Source: Baylisascaris procyonis
Taxonomy: Eukaryota > Nematoda > Chromadorea > Rhabditida > Ascarididae
DNA length: 64,000 nucleotides
Direction: 5' to 3'
Assembly: GCA_037389465.1 (NCBI GenBank)
Contig: JAZARR010000074.1
Span: 434,001 to 498,000, forward strand
In this document: one piece after another, positions 38,140 through 51,300 of the stretch
Numbering within the stretch: the stretch's first letter is position 1
Layout of the letters: each line of letters opens with the position of its first letter
Position numbers and translations under genes: made by a program
Notes under the pieces: model-generated
Database searches by the model: none
What the model was told of the DNA's origin: nothing
The model's input: the letters and a program-made list of their open reading frames with translations, nothing else

Positions 38140-41100
38140 CTAACGGTCAGTGATTACAGAATGGGCGAATATTTCGATCTCTTGAAGTTCAGTAAATGAG
38201 TTTGAAACGTTCGGTTCCTGTTTGAAAGATAGGACCTTCTTGAAAAGAAGGATGCCTTCACCGCACCTGCAAACCTCTTGAATAAACATGAGCTTGTCGT
38301 GATGTCCGACTGGGATGGTTCTGAAAGGGAGTAGCATGGTATTTGACTGGTGTCCTAACCGAAGAGAAATGACAAATATCAGACTTTGCGCATAAAAATG
38401 AGGAGCAGCTCAAATTTTCTGTAATCTCAGAAAATAGAAATATCGAATCTCGCCACAGAGGTGCTTAATATTGCGGTCGATCGGTCGTCGCACAATAAAG
38501 GTTGACCGTTTGTTCACTTGTGCTTGTGCCTAAAAATTTCCCCTTGCATCAGCGTGTTATTTTCCAGTGGCTGTGGGGATCGCTTTCCATGTCGTCATAA
38601 CGTATAGGAGTGAATAAATTCTCAAATGTCCCATATCAATTGCACCACCAGGTATGCTTGTCGTTCTTGTAATGTGCGTTAACGGTGCGTCTTCTTAACG
38701 GGAATTGTAGAAATGTGAAAGCTTCTCATATTAGTTTAGTCATTTTGGAACTCAATGATTATAACTGTTTTGCTGAGATAGTAACTTCAACACATTTATA
38801 ACACATTTATTTATTCAAAGGAGTTTTTGTGAAGTGGATTTCTTGTGATTTATTGATTGCAGCAACTACGAGTACCTAATCTCATTTCATGCCATTAAAA
38901 AGTTCTTGCCAATAAAATATGATGCCATACGTTTGATTCTTTGCTCCGATGTGAATGAAGTTGTGCATGAGAAAATGTGCATTTCATAAGCGAGAACACA
39001 AATCGCTGGACAATTCTTAGCATTTATAATGAACAACTTTTTTTTTTTACATCTTCGTTGAATTCTTATGTAGAAACTTCTTACAGTGCATGGCAGGTAT
39101 AATTGCAATAAATGCGAGGGGATGTTTGGAAAAGTAATGTTAAGTAGGGGATTTGCAGAGGAAAAATTTGTTTGCACTGAAATTTCTTCCTTCTTAATTA
39201 TTTCAACAAATAAAGTTTGAAAGCGTCGAAAACACGAGTACTGAGCATGTTGCTTCTTGTGCACGACGGAGAGCTTACAAGTGATTTAGCGAGCTGACAA
39301 CAAAGAATTCATTCAGCCGCTACGATGGCATCATCTAGACTTTCTCTTTGGGCTCCCTTAAAAGCCACTCGCATTTAGTAACATTCTCTGAACTAGGCTT
39401 ATAAACACACTTGGCTAGCTTAGTAAACAGATGTGTAAACGGGATGACGAGTCAACCGGTCACTGGCTCGTCCGCATGTCAGCAATTCGTCCTGTGCTGC
39501 CACAGTCCTGCTTTTTGCTAATGTATACATACTTCGAATCATTACTTCATCGCTCGTTATAACAATCGGCTTCCACTCCTAGTGAAGAAAACTCTAAAAT
39601 GAATGCACTTTAGATCTAAATGATACTCAAAATGTGAATATCTCAATATTTTAGATCGGTTCTGAATATGGAGACTACTGTTTTCTTTCCTATTAGTTCA
39701 TGCCTAGATTGATTTCCAAAAGATTGTGCTAATTTTAAAAAGTTGCTAAAGAAGCATAATTTTCGACATCATCAAACGGGTGCTGCAACATGTTATTAGC
39801 AAGACGATCTTCAAAGCCCTTTTGCTAATGCGCTTAATTCAGTGTTATCGGCATCTATAAGAGAAAAAAATGGCGCAGATAGCCGGTGATTGCTAGGCAA
39901 CCTATTCGTTACCGTTGCTGCTGCTAGCACTAAAAAGCAGGAGCATTTGCGCTGAGGTGATTGTCGCTGGGCTTCCGCATTTTTAGTTGAAGCCATGTCC
40001 AATATTTCATCGTTAGTTCTCCTATACCGCTAGGCTTCGCACTGTCTTACTTCGGGCTCACAGATACATTATGAACTCTACAGTTTGTATCAGTTTTTAG
40101 AAGACATTATGAATTCTACAGTTTTTATCAATTATCAGAAGGTAAGAATGGATGAAATTGAAAAAAGTGCATTCTAACCTGTAAAGAAATGACTCGAGGC
40201 ATGCGGCGATTGTTGGTGCTGCCCAATATATATAATAACGTGTCCATACGAGATTTCCCATTCCGAACATGGAAGCAACGACTGCAGGACCAAAAGTTGG
40301 AGCTGGATTCATGCTTGTTCCCAGCTTGCCTCTAAAATACAGTTGTAGTGCGTGCAACTAGGAAACAGCACACTGGCTTCACAATTGGAGTCCTCACTCA
40401 AAACGTTCCGAAGATTTATTCACTTTCTTATTCTTATTCTTATTCACTTTGGAGGTTGAAAAGTGAACAAGTGCCCCGAGTATTTCTGATGCCTCTGGAA
40501 TCAAAGAGCTCGCTAATAGCAACATAAAATCTTATAAGTGCTACGATTCCTTAAGCACAAGACAACTTGTCTTAAACTGAAAGAAACGTTTTACAATTTT
40601 AGTAACGTTTGCTTCAGTTTGGCTTTCTAAGAAAAGTTTTCACTGTCGATTTAATTTGGAAGCATTAAGAGAATGCAGAAATTTCGAACCGCAATACCGA
40701 CACAGCGTTTCTTCACTGTTTTAATAAAAAATTGGTCATGGTATTCGATGACTACTATTAACGTGAGTGTGCAGTGTTTTACATAGCGCAGTGATGCTAA
40801 ACGAAGCTGCGCGATAAATAAGTGAGCTCTGTGCATAGCTTTTCAATAGAGCGGAGATGACGGTGGTCAGAAAGAGATGTAGTTTCGTGCAGTGCCAACA
40901 AGATCACACTTTTTGCTTACTGTTACAATTAATAGCCGATACTAGACGACAATTGCAGTGTGACGAGGAATATAACTTACGTCCCGAGGATATTCATCGT
41001 GTGGGTAAGACCGATGGCTAAAGGCGCAAGAAGAAAATTGCTTGTATCAAATGCTGTCAGCATAACTGTTTGACAGAGCGTGAATGTGATAATCACTTCT

Positions 41101-44100
41101 GCTACAAACACCTGCAGATTAAAATCGTTGAATATTTAGGGTACGCAAAGAGTTATAGTGGCTAATCGCTGATTCCTTCGTTTCGAGAATTTCATTACGA
41201 TACTATCAAAAGTGGTGAATATCGCGCCACGTAATTTAAGAAAGAATCTTCAATTCATCATGTAGTTTGAGGACACTCCATGGATCAGATACACAAATAG
41301 CGTAAGTATCAAAACATGCTTTCATAACGCAAAATATGCATTGATATCCTAACTCTGTGCGATCTCAGAGAGTAAGTGAGCGTGACGCAAGTACTGCATT
41401 ACATAATGAAATTACCAACGTGAAATTAACTACAATGGTTTCAGTTCTAGAGAGAGACGACACTTCACTTTTTATAAACCTTCACGTGAGGTTCCTTCTT
41501 TCCGGGAACTGCGTTTCTTTTTGCAAATGGTTACTAACAAAAAATCGCTGAACACTGCATGACGAAAAGAACAGAAAGCACCGAGCAATTGTGTAAAGAA
41601 GCTTCTTTCGAAACTTCAAGCTCAATTTTAGTGAAATTTTTTTGGAAAGTGGCTATTTTTTCGCAAAAATACTTATAATCTTGCTGAATTGTGCCAACTT
41701 TAAGAGCTCGAAGCTCAGACGTGGAAAATACCGTTGCAAGGAAAAAATTTAAACTTTCGACGAAGAAATTGGAAGCATTGTGAAGTGCTTATTAGCAGGA
41801 CCTTCTGCAAAAAGTAAGACTAAATTTTCAGGAATCAAAGGAAATATTTTAGTATTTATAGTATAGGACCCCTCACCTGCCACCATTGATAATCGGAATT
41901 AATCAATGAGGCTCCGCCATGAAGCATCTGATACTGCTCGTCTGATATGATCACCTGCAATTTGATCATATTCTGTTGAGATGTGTTCTATGACGAGCTA
42001 CAACAACATATCTGGGGAATATAGCAATAGTGCATGATAAAGATGTGCACTATGTGTTGTGGAAGCAATCCGCCACATTAAGCAAATGTTGTTTTTGGGG
42101 CGCTGAAATGTCGATGACTGAGTTGTTTTTAAAAGACTACGGGTCGAATTAGACTGCTTTACTGCATGCGCACTTTGGGCGAAGAAGATTTCAAGAGTTC
42201 AGCTGAACAGGAACAAAGGTTTACGGAGGCAGTTGAAAGCAATGAAACCAGTTTGAAACTAAAATAAATACAACATGCTCATGGCCTTCAGCTGCCTGTA
42301 TGCGCTTGTAAACTGACTTTCTAAAGCGAACTATGCGAACGCCTTCTCTGCAGAGCATGAGCGTTGCTATAGGTTTGCCTTGGCATTTCTAGCCGAACAA
42401 TACTGACGCTACACAACGCAGAAATTCGGTGAGAATAACATGACTACTGTGCGTCGCAATAATCTGCCCATTCAAAAGCAGCACACCAATTTGTACCTTC
42501 GCAGAATCGCGAACCTAAGATATATTCCTTCGACTATTATTAGGAGTGGATTATGAAGAAAATCGTCTCTGCAGAAAATGTTGAGCTCCCCTGATGTAAA
42601 CACAAAAAACATCGGTCACACGAAGCAAAAGCCTTGCATTCTTTCCCAATCGTATCAACGTCTCGAATCGCACTGGCAAGAATGACATCCCCAAAGGAAT
42701 GTCAACACAGTGGAAACGACAGGGTTAACGACAACAACGGATGAAACTATAGCAATAGATTTACGTGAAAGTGCATCGTCGGATGAACGAAGAAAAGGTC
42801 GTCGCCGCCACTTCGGGGCCCGCTTCCGCTGTCCAGGCTCGCTCCCTCTTCCACTTCCACTTGCGCAGCCGTCGGCTCTATTCTCAATGCTGGTATTCGC
42901 TAAGCCTTTCCCCAACTTATTACCCAACTGCGGTATGTTATTCCCCAACTGCGGTATTCTAGTGCCATTAACTCTCTCGCCATCACCACTGGACACGTCA
43001 AATCCTCCACTTTCGGGGTAATTTGCTTTTTGGACAAGTGGGGGCTTGGCCGGTGAACGACACCGGGACCTCTCGCACCTCTTTCACTGGCTCAGCTCCC
43101 GCTTGCCTTTTTGGACATATACTGACGAAAAAAATTCACCAGTATATAATCGACCAATTTTGGTTCTGCAAGGATCAGATTGTAGAGGATCGAATCACTT
43201 GTGGAAGGCTTGCAGGGATAGTCGAGTCAGTTGAAGTATGATGACACCATTCGGCATGTTTTATTTACTGGCAATAGCTTGCAAAATTCCCCATCAAATC
43301 AGCGGTATGCAAAACTGCAGTCGCGCCAACCCCGATGGAATATTCGTTTGCCTGCTATAATGTAATTTAAAAGAGTACATTACACGCACACTATTAACGG
43401 AACTCTTGATTGATCTGCCAATATCGCCCAGACAACGCATTTTTTCATTGGTTTTATTTGCATTACTTAACACCTCGACCTTCATACAATAAGCAGTTTG
43501 GAGAATTCAGACACTCGAGAATGGTTATTATGAGCTTACTTAAGCATCTCTCTCACTGACTCGCTTATTCTACTGCAGATCAACGCATGAACCTATGCAC
43601 GAACTCAACGCAGACAACTTATTTATTCATAAAGCGGTCCGTTCATTCGATGAACTCTGTCACAGAAGGCAATCCCAGACCAACACATTTTATTTCAGTG
43701 CTTCGAGAAACGGTCTGTCATATGAAACACGTCTCCGTCATCTTCCTCCCTTCCCTCCTCCCAAATTGATGCTTAGCTGCTGTTTTTGTGTATGTCATAT
43801 CTAAAATGCTGTCGAGCTGTAAGGACGATTAAATTTCTAAGAATTCGAAGGTTTTAACCTTGAGGAGAAAAGCGGCAAATAACGAGCCACATAACTGGGC
43901 AACTACAATAGCGACAGCATCCACAGCCTTGATTTTACCACATAATGCAACGCACAACGTAACAGCAGGATTGAATAGACCTCCACTGCAAAAAATTTGC
44001 ATTTCTAATATATCTTCACTGATTGCAGTGATAACTTTCCTCCAAGGTCAGTGAACTTCCACACCGTGTTTTCCTTCACTATTAAATTATTCTTGGCCTT

Positions 44101-44950
44101 TTTGCTTCACTGAAATTGAGTGGATCTCGCACTTGAATTTATATGACTAAACAAAGGGCTGATCAGCTCCTATAGTTGCCTCGACGGGTCAATCTACTGT
44201 ACTTCCAGCAGCAGTAGTTTCCATACACTCATAATTATAAACGAGTATCTGTTAAATGTCGATAATTAGACCGATCGTTACAAATAAACATTCCTATGGT
44301 GTAGTGGTGATATCGCTTAATGGATAATTTGTTAGCAACTGATTTTCGGAAATCCAACATCTTTCATTCAAATATACTGGCAATTCCACATAAAGGTGCA
44401 CGTAATGATCGTGCTGAACGAATGTTCCACAAAACAATAAACTAGCCTGATATGGCCGAAACTGCTGGCCAAGATGAAAATTGTTGCGCCGACAGCGATG
44501 GCCTTGTCGAGCACTGCTGAGCTTGCGAGACCAACTGCTGTGGCTAAAACATCAAAATCGTTGTTCTTTATACTGTCATATAACAGTAGTGGCACTATGA
44601 TACAGTGAGCTGTGGAATTATGGCTTCTATATATGCTATCTTTGAAAAACACTGTCGTAGTTCACACTAGCGCCTTGAGCAGCTATGTTGTTTCGCAACT
44701 TACAAGAAGTTTACGGGCTTCTGAACACCCATGAAGACATTTTGCACTAACAGGTTTACATGCGCTGTTTCCTCGCCACCATCTTCTCTCACCAATAGTA
44801 GGATAATAGGCTAATCTAGCGTGCCTTGGTGAAAAAAAGGAGAAGACTACCTGTAAATGTAAGCAGCAGTACAGCGATACATTCAGCTGCCATCTTATTA
44901 GCTAGACGGAAAGGTTTACGAGGTATCTCTTGAGCGGAATCCTTCGTCAT
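38140..44950 (-). CDS. Aquaporin, AQP8-like (MIP family)
   Basis: Membrane water/small-solute channel with six expected membrane spans. Seven exons on the minus strand: 44950-44851 (ATG at 44950), 44543-44447, 43985-43859, 41954-41877, 41111-40981, 40331-40179, 38266-38140 (TAG). All phases agree; the product is 270 residues, normal for an aquaporin. The first pore half-helix has HISGGLFNPAVTL with an intact NPA. The second has GTSMNPAPTFGPAVVASMFG, followed by YYIYWAAP as in AQP8. The residue after the second NPA, almost always Arg (selectivity filter), is Pro here. Intron 2 needs a GC donor (CAG|GCTAGT at 44446) to keep HIS-GGLFNPA. A good acceptor at 44984 lies 33 bases before the ATG and may receive a spliced leader. 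The last exon follows from phase and an open frame only and is the least certain. Confidence 0.88.
40066..40141. repeat. 38-bp tandem duplication
   Basis: Two adjacent copies of a 38-base unit beginning ACATTATGAA, at 40066-40103 and 40104-40141, differ at only a few positions. The pair lies in the last intron of the aquaporin gene, just downstream (in transcription sense) of the donor of exon 6 at 40178. Confidence 0.75.
42655..43100. other. GC-rich island in aquaporin intron 3
   Basis: About 450 bases are distinctly GC-rich compared with the rest of the intron and are open on both strands (103 codons plus, 113 codons minus). A short tandem unit, CCCAACTGCGGTAT, is repeated at about 42922 and 42944. 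Neither open frame shows a known domain, a fitting splice site pair or agreement with the aquaporin phase. It could be a non-autonomous insertion or a nested exon of another transcript. Confidence 0.35.
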
Positions 44951-45374
44951 CGCAGCCGATAATGACTGCGCAGTTCCCAATCCCTGTAACAATTTGCAGC
45001 ACTTTCTTCCTTAGTAAAAGAAAGTTAGCTCTCTGGCAAGGTATCTCATAAATATGCGCAGAAAGAAGATGTGTTGCGTGAGACACTGGATGACATTCGT
45101 GTTGAATGGGTCTATATTGTTTCTTGCTTCGGCTAAGATTTGCCCCGTATTTGAGAAACCTACAGAAAGAAACAGGAAAGGGTCTTGAAAATCGGAAAGC
45201 GCGTGCACTTGTTGCATAAAGAAGTGGTGGTTCCAACAAGAGTACTTGAGAGTTGGTTCACAATGAGAAAAGATGCCGCTTTTTTGAGGATAAAAAGGGT
45301 TACGCGTGGTTATATGACTTAAAGCATCAGCGTTCATAAAAATTACTGGTTACGGCAAAGAGAGCTGAGCGCAG

Positions 45375-48300
45375 GTAGCATCTGATGTGGTACCGAAGCC
45401 GGGTAAGAATCAGTTTAACAAATACAGTAAAGAACGCTCTCAAACGTGGCATCAGTGAAGTCGAAAATTGGCCGATAAGTAAAGATGTAAGTGCAGGAAG
45501 CTCAAAAACGCATAACCGCTCGTTACCTGATACGTTTCAATAAGAGTGAAGGAACGCTCAATAGGATACCAGTAATGGAGACGGATTTGTACTGTGAATT
45601 GTGAGTTTACTAAAAGCTTTCTTAATTTCGCAATGTAAATGACCTTTTTGACAAAACAAACGTGCTGAAGAAACGTGCGTCACCAATCCATTCATAACTT
45701 CGCTTTTATATACAATGAGTACTACGCGGGTGCTCGGATTACATATAGGTCACTGTACGATAATCGAATATTTACACACTGATAGATTGGTATGATTTGC
45801 TGCTTTTAAGCATTGTAAGGAAGTGACAATCTCGTTAAGTTCTTTCCCTCTTCAGCAAATTTTCGTAAGCAAGGTTGATATTCCACGAAGCAGTGGCAGT
45901 GGTTCCTTGCCATTTTTGGATAGCTTTTTGTTTAGTGAACGTCCATGGATGATATCGAGGTAATAACATGCTATAATATTTGACAGCTATAGTCGGTAGC
46001 TGAGGAAGATCTGAAAAGAAAATCAGAAAAAAAAAGCTTTCACTGGGGTATTGAACTGAGGAATTTGCAGTTTTTGACACAAACCGTCTGTGAAGTCCAC
46101 CGATTCGAAATTGGCAATGACTGCATACGTCCTTTAGCGTCTTCCATTGGTAGAATGACTTGCCCGTGTGCGTAATAGCCGTTGAGAACGGTCAGCAGTG
46201 TCCAGTGACAAACCTGTAAATAATGTGAACGTGTAGCATCGTTGGTCGGCACTATTTATATCAGAGGGCATTGAGATTCACAAATCTTTTGGAACCAATT
46301 TTAATCAACACAACATGAAGAAAAATGAATTCCTATGTGCAAGCACTACTTGAATTTAGAAAACGTTATCACGAATGAGTTCAATGAATGTTTACTACAT
46401 TTTTACCTTCTCGTTGAATACAGATTGTATACTTTTCAGTGGTCAGTGAAGCTGCACAGGAAACGAGATGAGTCCTTTAATCGAAAGTTCACTTCGAATA
46501 TTGGCATGTAGAGTTCGTCATTCTGGCACATTATCCTACGGAAAAAACATTAGTTAGAGCATATAGAGATCCCGAAATAATGAGTGTTGAAAGCTTTGAA
46601 CAAATAATAATGACGTCGTATTGGTTGCCATGCACATAACCAAATAACAATTTCAAGCGCCATCGGTTACCAGCGGTAAGTTCACCAATTTTATTATTGG
46701 GCTAATTGCATTTCCGACAACTGCATTAAACTACATTTGCACTTTCACTTCTAGCTGCATATGAAGCTGATTTTTATTTGTTGATGTCAAAAAATATTGA
46801 CATATTTTAAGTGCATTTACAGTAGTAAAAAAATAATTCTATTCACATTTATACGACTGATGACGCCTACGATATATTTTTCTCGCATATATATTGTGCA
46901 CAATATATGTTTGCCCAGTACATATTGTGTTCTTTCCTGAATTGAAATCAACGATCATTGTATAATATTTGTTGACGACTAATACCCACATAAAGGTTAA
47001 AAGATTTAGTAAAACTGCTGAGAATAACCGAGTTGTTTCTGCCGTAAAATTGATAACAACAAAACGTTTGAGAAAATATTTCCAATCGTGCGAAAAACGC
47101 CGTCACAGTAAATGGGACGAAAACGCGTTCAATTGAACCATTAATAAGAGGAAGAGCTTAGCGAGAGAATCACTCAAGGAATTCTTTCACAAGTTTGATG
47201 AGCCGAGAGCGTGAAGTTCAAAGTCATAAAAGCAACATTGTGCTGTGGCATTGAATAATCCAAAACGTTTAGGTGCCAATACGATACTTAATTTTTCAAA
47301 TGAAAGCGAAATATGGAATTAAACGCAAAAAATTGAAACCTTTCATAAAAAATTCAAAAAAACTGAACATGCCAAAAACGTTGTAACAATGTATCGTGAA
47401 ATTCGATAAAATATTCATTAACTTAATTTCAACACTTCCACAATCACTTTAAAATACGGTTAATGCTATCGCGCCTTATGGAGCATACAGCTAACCGAAG
47501 GCAGCAAGAAAACACAATCACTGAAACTGAAAGAGATGAACTTATGAGATTTGTAGGTATAGTGAGGGAACAAAGGCAATAATGACATTGGTATGAAAAC
47601 ACAATAAACATCCGTTCTGCAAGAAAATAGCAAAATGCGTGTATCGATATCGAGTTTCCTCCTAGCAAAAATGTTCGTTATTGAAGGGACACAATTGCGT
47701 AATGAGTGACACCTCAAAAATTGCTTTGTTCTTCGTGCTGCTGATATAAAAGCGAAATCAATGGAGAACTCCTTATTCATCCCTCTTGATATCATCGATT
47801 CACAGTTCATATTTTAGTAATATATACAGAAGTTGTGACATGATCCCCGATGTCACTGTTTCAGGCAACAAAGAGAACTCATTGCGTTTGTTTATGTGAA
47901 ACTATAGAAAACTTCGCCATTGAAAGGCCTGAAACATCACGCGAATTTATTTCATTTACCACTGCAATGTTTGCATCTCGTTCGTGTGTGCCTGTCGCAT
48001 ATTTTGCTTCTCTTTGTGTTTCTCTGCAACGGTAGATATTTTATTTTCATCGGCAATCTAATAGATAAGCAAAAAGCCTTCATAAATGATTGAAGAAGCA
48101 AATAAGCACTTAATAGATGAGGGAATCGTGATTCGATGACAAATGGAGAAGCATGCCAGATTGGCTAGCACAATATGCATTTTTGCATTTTGCTTTGCTG
48201 ATCGGCTTTGTGAATTAGACCAGCTAACTATAACAATAGATAAAACGTGCAGACTGCAGGATTACAGTACCCCCTCCCTCTACCAACCCTTCGCCTCCCC

Positions 48301-51300
48301 CTCAGTAGTTCAACCACAAATCTTTTGCACAAGAGTTAATTAAGAAGCCTCAACAAATTTGCTTTTTACAGGCACATCACGAAGATGTCGCATATGCGTA
48401 TGCTCGCTTGTTTAACCGTCCATCTGGTATTTTCAATAAGATGGGTAGAATATTTCCAATGACGTTCTGTACATTGATCGATCAACATCAGTGCAATTAA
48501 TAGGGATTTAGGGAATTGCGAAAAAATTTTATTTTATTTTTTTTTTTTGCACTAAAAAGCACATACGCGTGAAATCGATACACTTTCGCGTGTTTTTTGT
48601 ATAGATCGCCTTTTGCTAAATGTTAATGTTGCAGCACTACTTTAAAGCAAGATGCGACGTCTCTATATAAGCAGTTGCACACACGTAGATTGCCAGTTGG
48701 TCATTCACATAGAACATCACTTCTCATCCAAATATGCATAGGAGTGGGAAAATTTTGATATCGTTCACCTGGTCTATTAAGTATTTCACTATCCATCATG
48801 CGTCGAGGAGTTCCAGAAAGGAAAACGTCAAAAGAATGAAACAAGGCAGAACTCTGATCTCCAAAGTTTCTTCTTTCGTTTGAGCAAGATATCACAGGAA
48901 CATTGACTGCTGAGTGGAAGGTATACTCCAATTCTTAAGGTTCTAAGGTGTAGCTCAATTTTACCAAGTGCCTTAAGCGTATCAAATGAATTAAAGTGAA
49001 TATGGAATAGAGGGTAAAGTCTATGGAGTTTTCATTGTTCTTCTTTATGTATACATAAATTCAATGTGCAACGCTTAAGTGTGATGAGGGAGTTTTCGAA
49101 GTCCACTTTTCGTGCCGTTGAATTTGAACAGGACCGGTTAAATCTCGCCCCAATCTTTACACACAATGTTGCCATTTATACAGCCATCTTCAGCACAATA
49201 GTGTGAAGTCAAATTGGGAACGCCTAGAATGAAAAACCAGTGCAATTATCGAGATCGCCTTAGTTGAGGTATCATGAGCAAATATATAGCTTACAAAGCT
49301 TTTCACCATCAACACGTTGCACTAATCTTACAGTTCCAAAACCAAATAAAACTTCACCGTTTTCTCTGAAAACGACCTAGTACCCACGTTTTATCAATTT
49401 TGTTTTACTATCTCCGAAGCATTATAAGCAGGTGAAAATCGTTGCCACTGAGTGCGAATGCATCAGTTCAGCAATGTCTTCACAGTCATGGCATCATATG
49501 CTCTGACGGAATGTTTTAAAAAATAGCAAAATACGTTGCTATGTGGAGTCCTATCTCGATGGTGATCACTGCTACTAAAACTCCTTCTCCAATAAGTTCG
49601 CGTTTTTGTAAGCTTCGAGGGATACGAAAACTCACCTTTGATGCATACACTTGTGCCTCTAGAAACCAGTTTCAGGTATAACTTTGGCTTTATAAGGGAA
49701 GCAGCATTTTGTTCACCATCACAAGCAGAGGCACGGAAGAAAAGGAAAGTTAGGTTTAGAGAATCTTTGTGTAAGATGTTTTAAACGCTAGCGAAAAGGC
49801 GAGAGTTGGTTCATTGATATCGGCTATTAAAATACTTCTCAGGCAAGAAGGTAATTCAATAAATGCGAAGGCAATAAAAAGTAAAAGCAGTTCCTACTGC
49901 CGCGTAATTTGATTGCTCAACGCATTCCCAACAATTGAAATTATTACATTTGAGCGGGACTTAAACTGACCGTCAGCACTATGGGTATGGAAAATATCCA
50001 AGATGAAACAGCCTCAAATAAGACACATAAAACCTGAGGGTCACAAATAACGCAAAGCTCCAATTTCATTGATCGCATCCATCAGCCGCTACTCGAAACC
50101 AGTCGAAAAACAAGTGGAGCAAGCGATGCTTTATTGCAACATATCAGTTTTGTTGTTTGTTTCACTGCGGAAGCGCATTGAGTCCTGATAACCATTTATC
50201 CAATTTGTGAATCTTATCGGAAGTGGAGCAATTGCTAAACAGTTCTTGATTGTATAGCAGTCAGCGTTACCGAAAGCTAAATACTAGTTTCAAATTGCGT
50301 ATAAAGAAGTTTATGAAAATTTCTGCACAAAACTATAAGTTTATGAGTGATGAAGTATCATTAGCTATCATTGCAGAAGCCGTTCACGTTATCATCTGAG
50401 AAAGGTATTTGATATAAAGAAAGCTGCTATAACAGCGATCATTATGAGGATATTCGGAAAGATAAATGTGGGATTGGTGAAATCATAATATCATATCAAA
50501 ATTTACTGTATAGAATGAGCATTTTTCATTTGAGAGGCAGCGATTATTGCTGATTTGCAACCATTTATTATGTCTAAACGTTAGGTTTATGCAAGGGGTT
50601 CTCTTTTTCACAATTAGTCATGGAGTGGGAATGTCGAGTCTATCGAGATCTCTGAAGAATTCACCGGAAGCCAGACAAACAGCGCTGATAGAAGTGAGAT
50701 AATAACTCATGAGTTTGAAGCACATTAATGATTTCAATCATTTCTTCGAAAGAACAAAGGAATTGTTGATTGGTTGACTCAAAACATACCTCCAGTAATG
50801 CTCTAAAATGATCACATTCTTAGGCACTGCTCCAAAAGGGAAGAATGAAAAAAGCAAGTCGAAGTCTTGTGCAATGTCATATTTTATTCGAGACGATAAA
50901 AACCTGGCTGATCTGAAATATGTTGAAGATAGCAGTTTGCTCACGATGTTCATGAGGAAAACGCATTTCGATATGCTCGCCCCTGTCGACGATGTGGTTG
51001 CCACAGGTATGGTGGAGGCATTTTCCTCTTGATTTGTCATGTTTTATTAACGGTTCATGCGTGCAGGTTGTGCGATGCCGTCTTCAATGAGCTCAATTCA
51101 TTTCACGTAAAACATTGCTTTTGAATGCGCTCACGCGTTAGTATTTTCCTTTTCTTTCGCTATTATCATTATTATTTTCATAGTATACATACATGAAACA
51201 TGTAATTTCCCATCGTATGTATGAGTTTTATTCAGTAATTATAGAAACAAAAGCTCGTATTTCGTAGCGATCCATATTCATGTCATTTTTAATATTCCCA

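Noticed and set aside
44293..44330. tRNA-like A box (TGGTGTAGTGG)
   Set aside because: No B box or cloverleaf follows at the right distance.
45403..46176. Apparent ultra-short introns of 25, 10 and 29 bases in the candidate + strand gene
   Set aside because: They are too short to be spliced. Reading through them also gives open sequence for a while, so they are more likely signs of a wrong model or small indels than real introns.
45836..46252. Minus-strand exon-like open frames (45835-46080, 46040-46252)
   Set aside because: The + strand at the same place has equally good or better acceptors and donors and joins neighbouring blocks in phase, so I treat the minus frames as shadows, although this is not certain.
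50738..51040. Minus-strand 100-codon frame
   Set aside because: It overlaps the + strand block 50824-51006, which has better codon use, a consensus acceptor and the donor ACAG|GTATGG.
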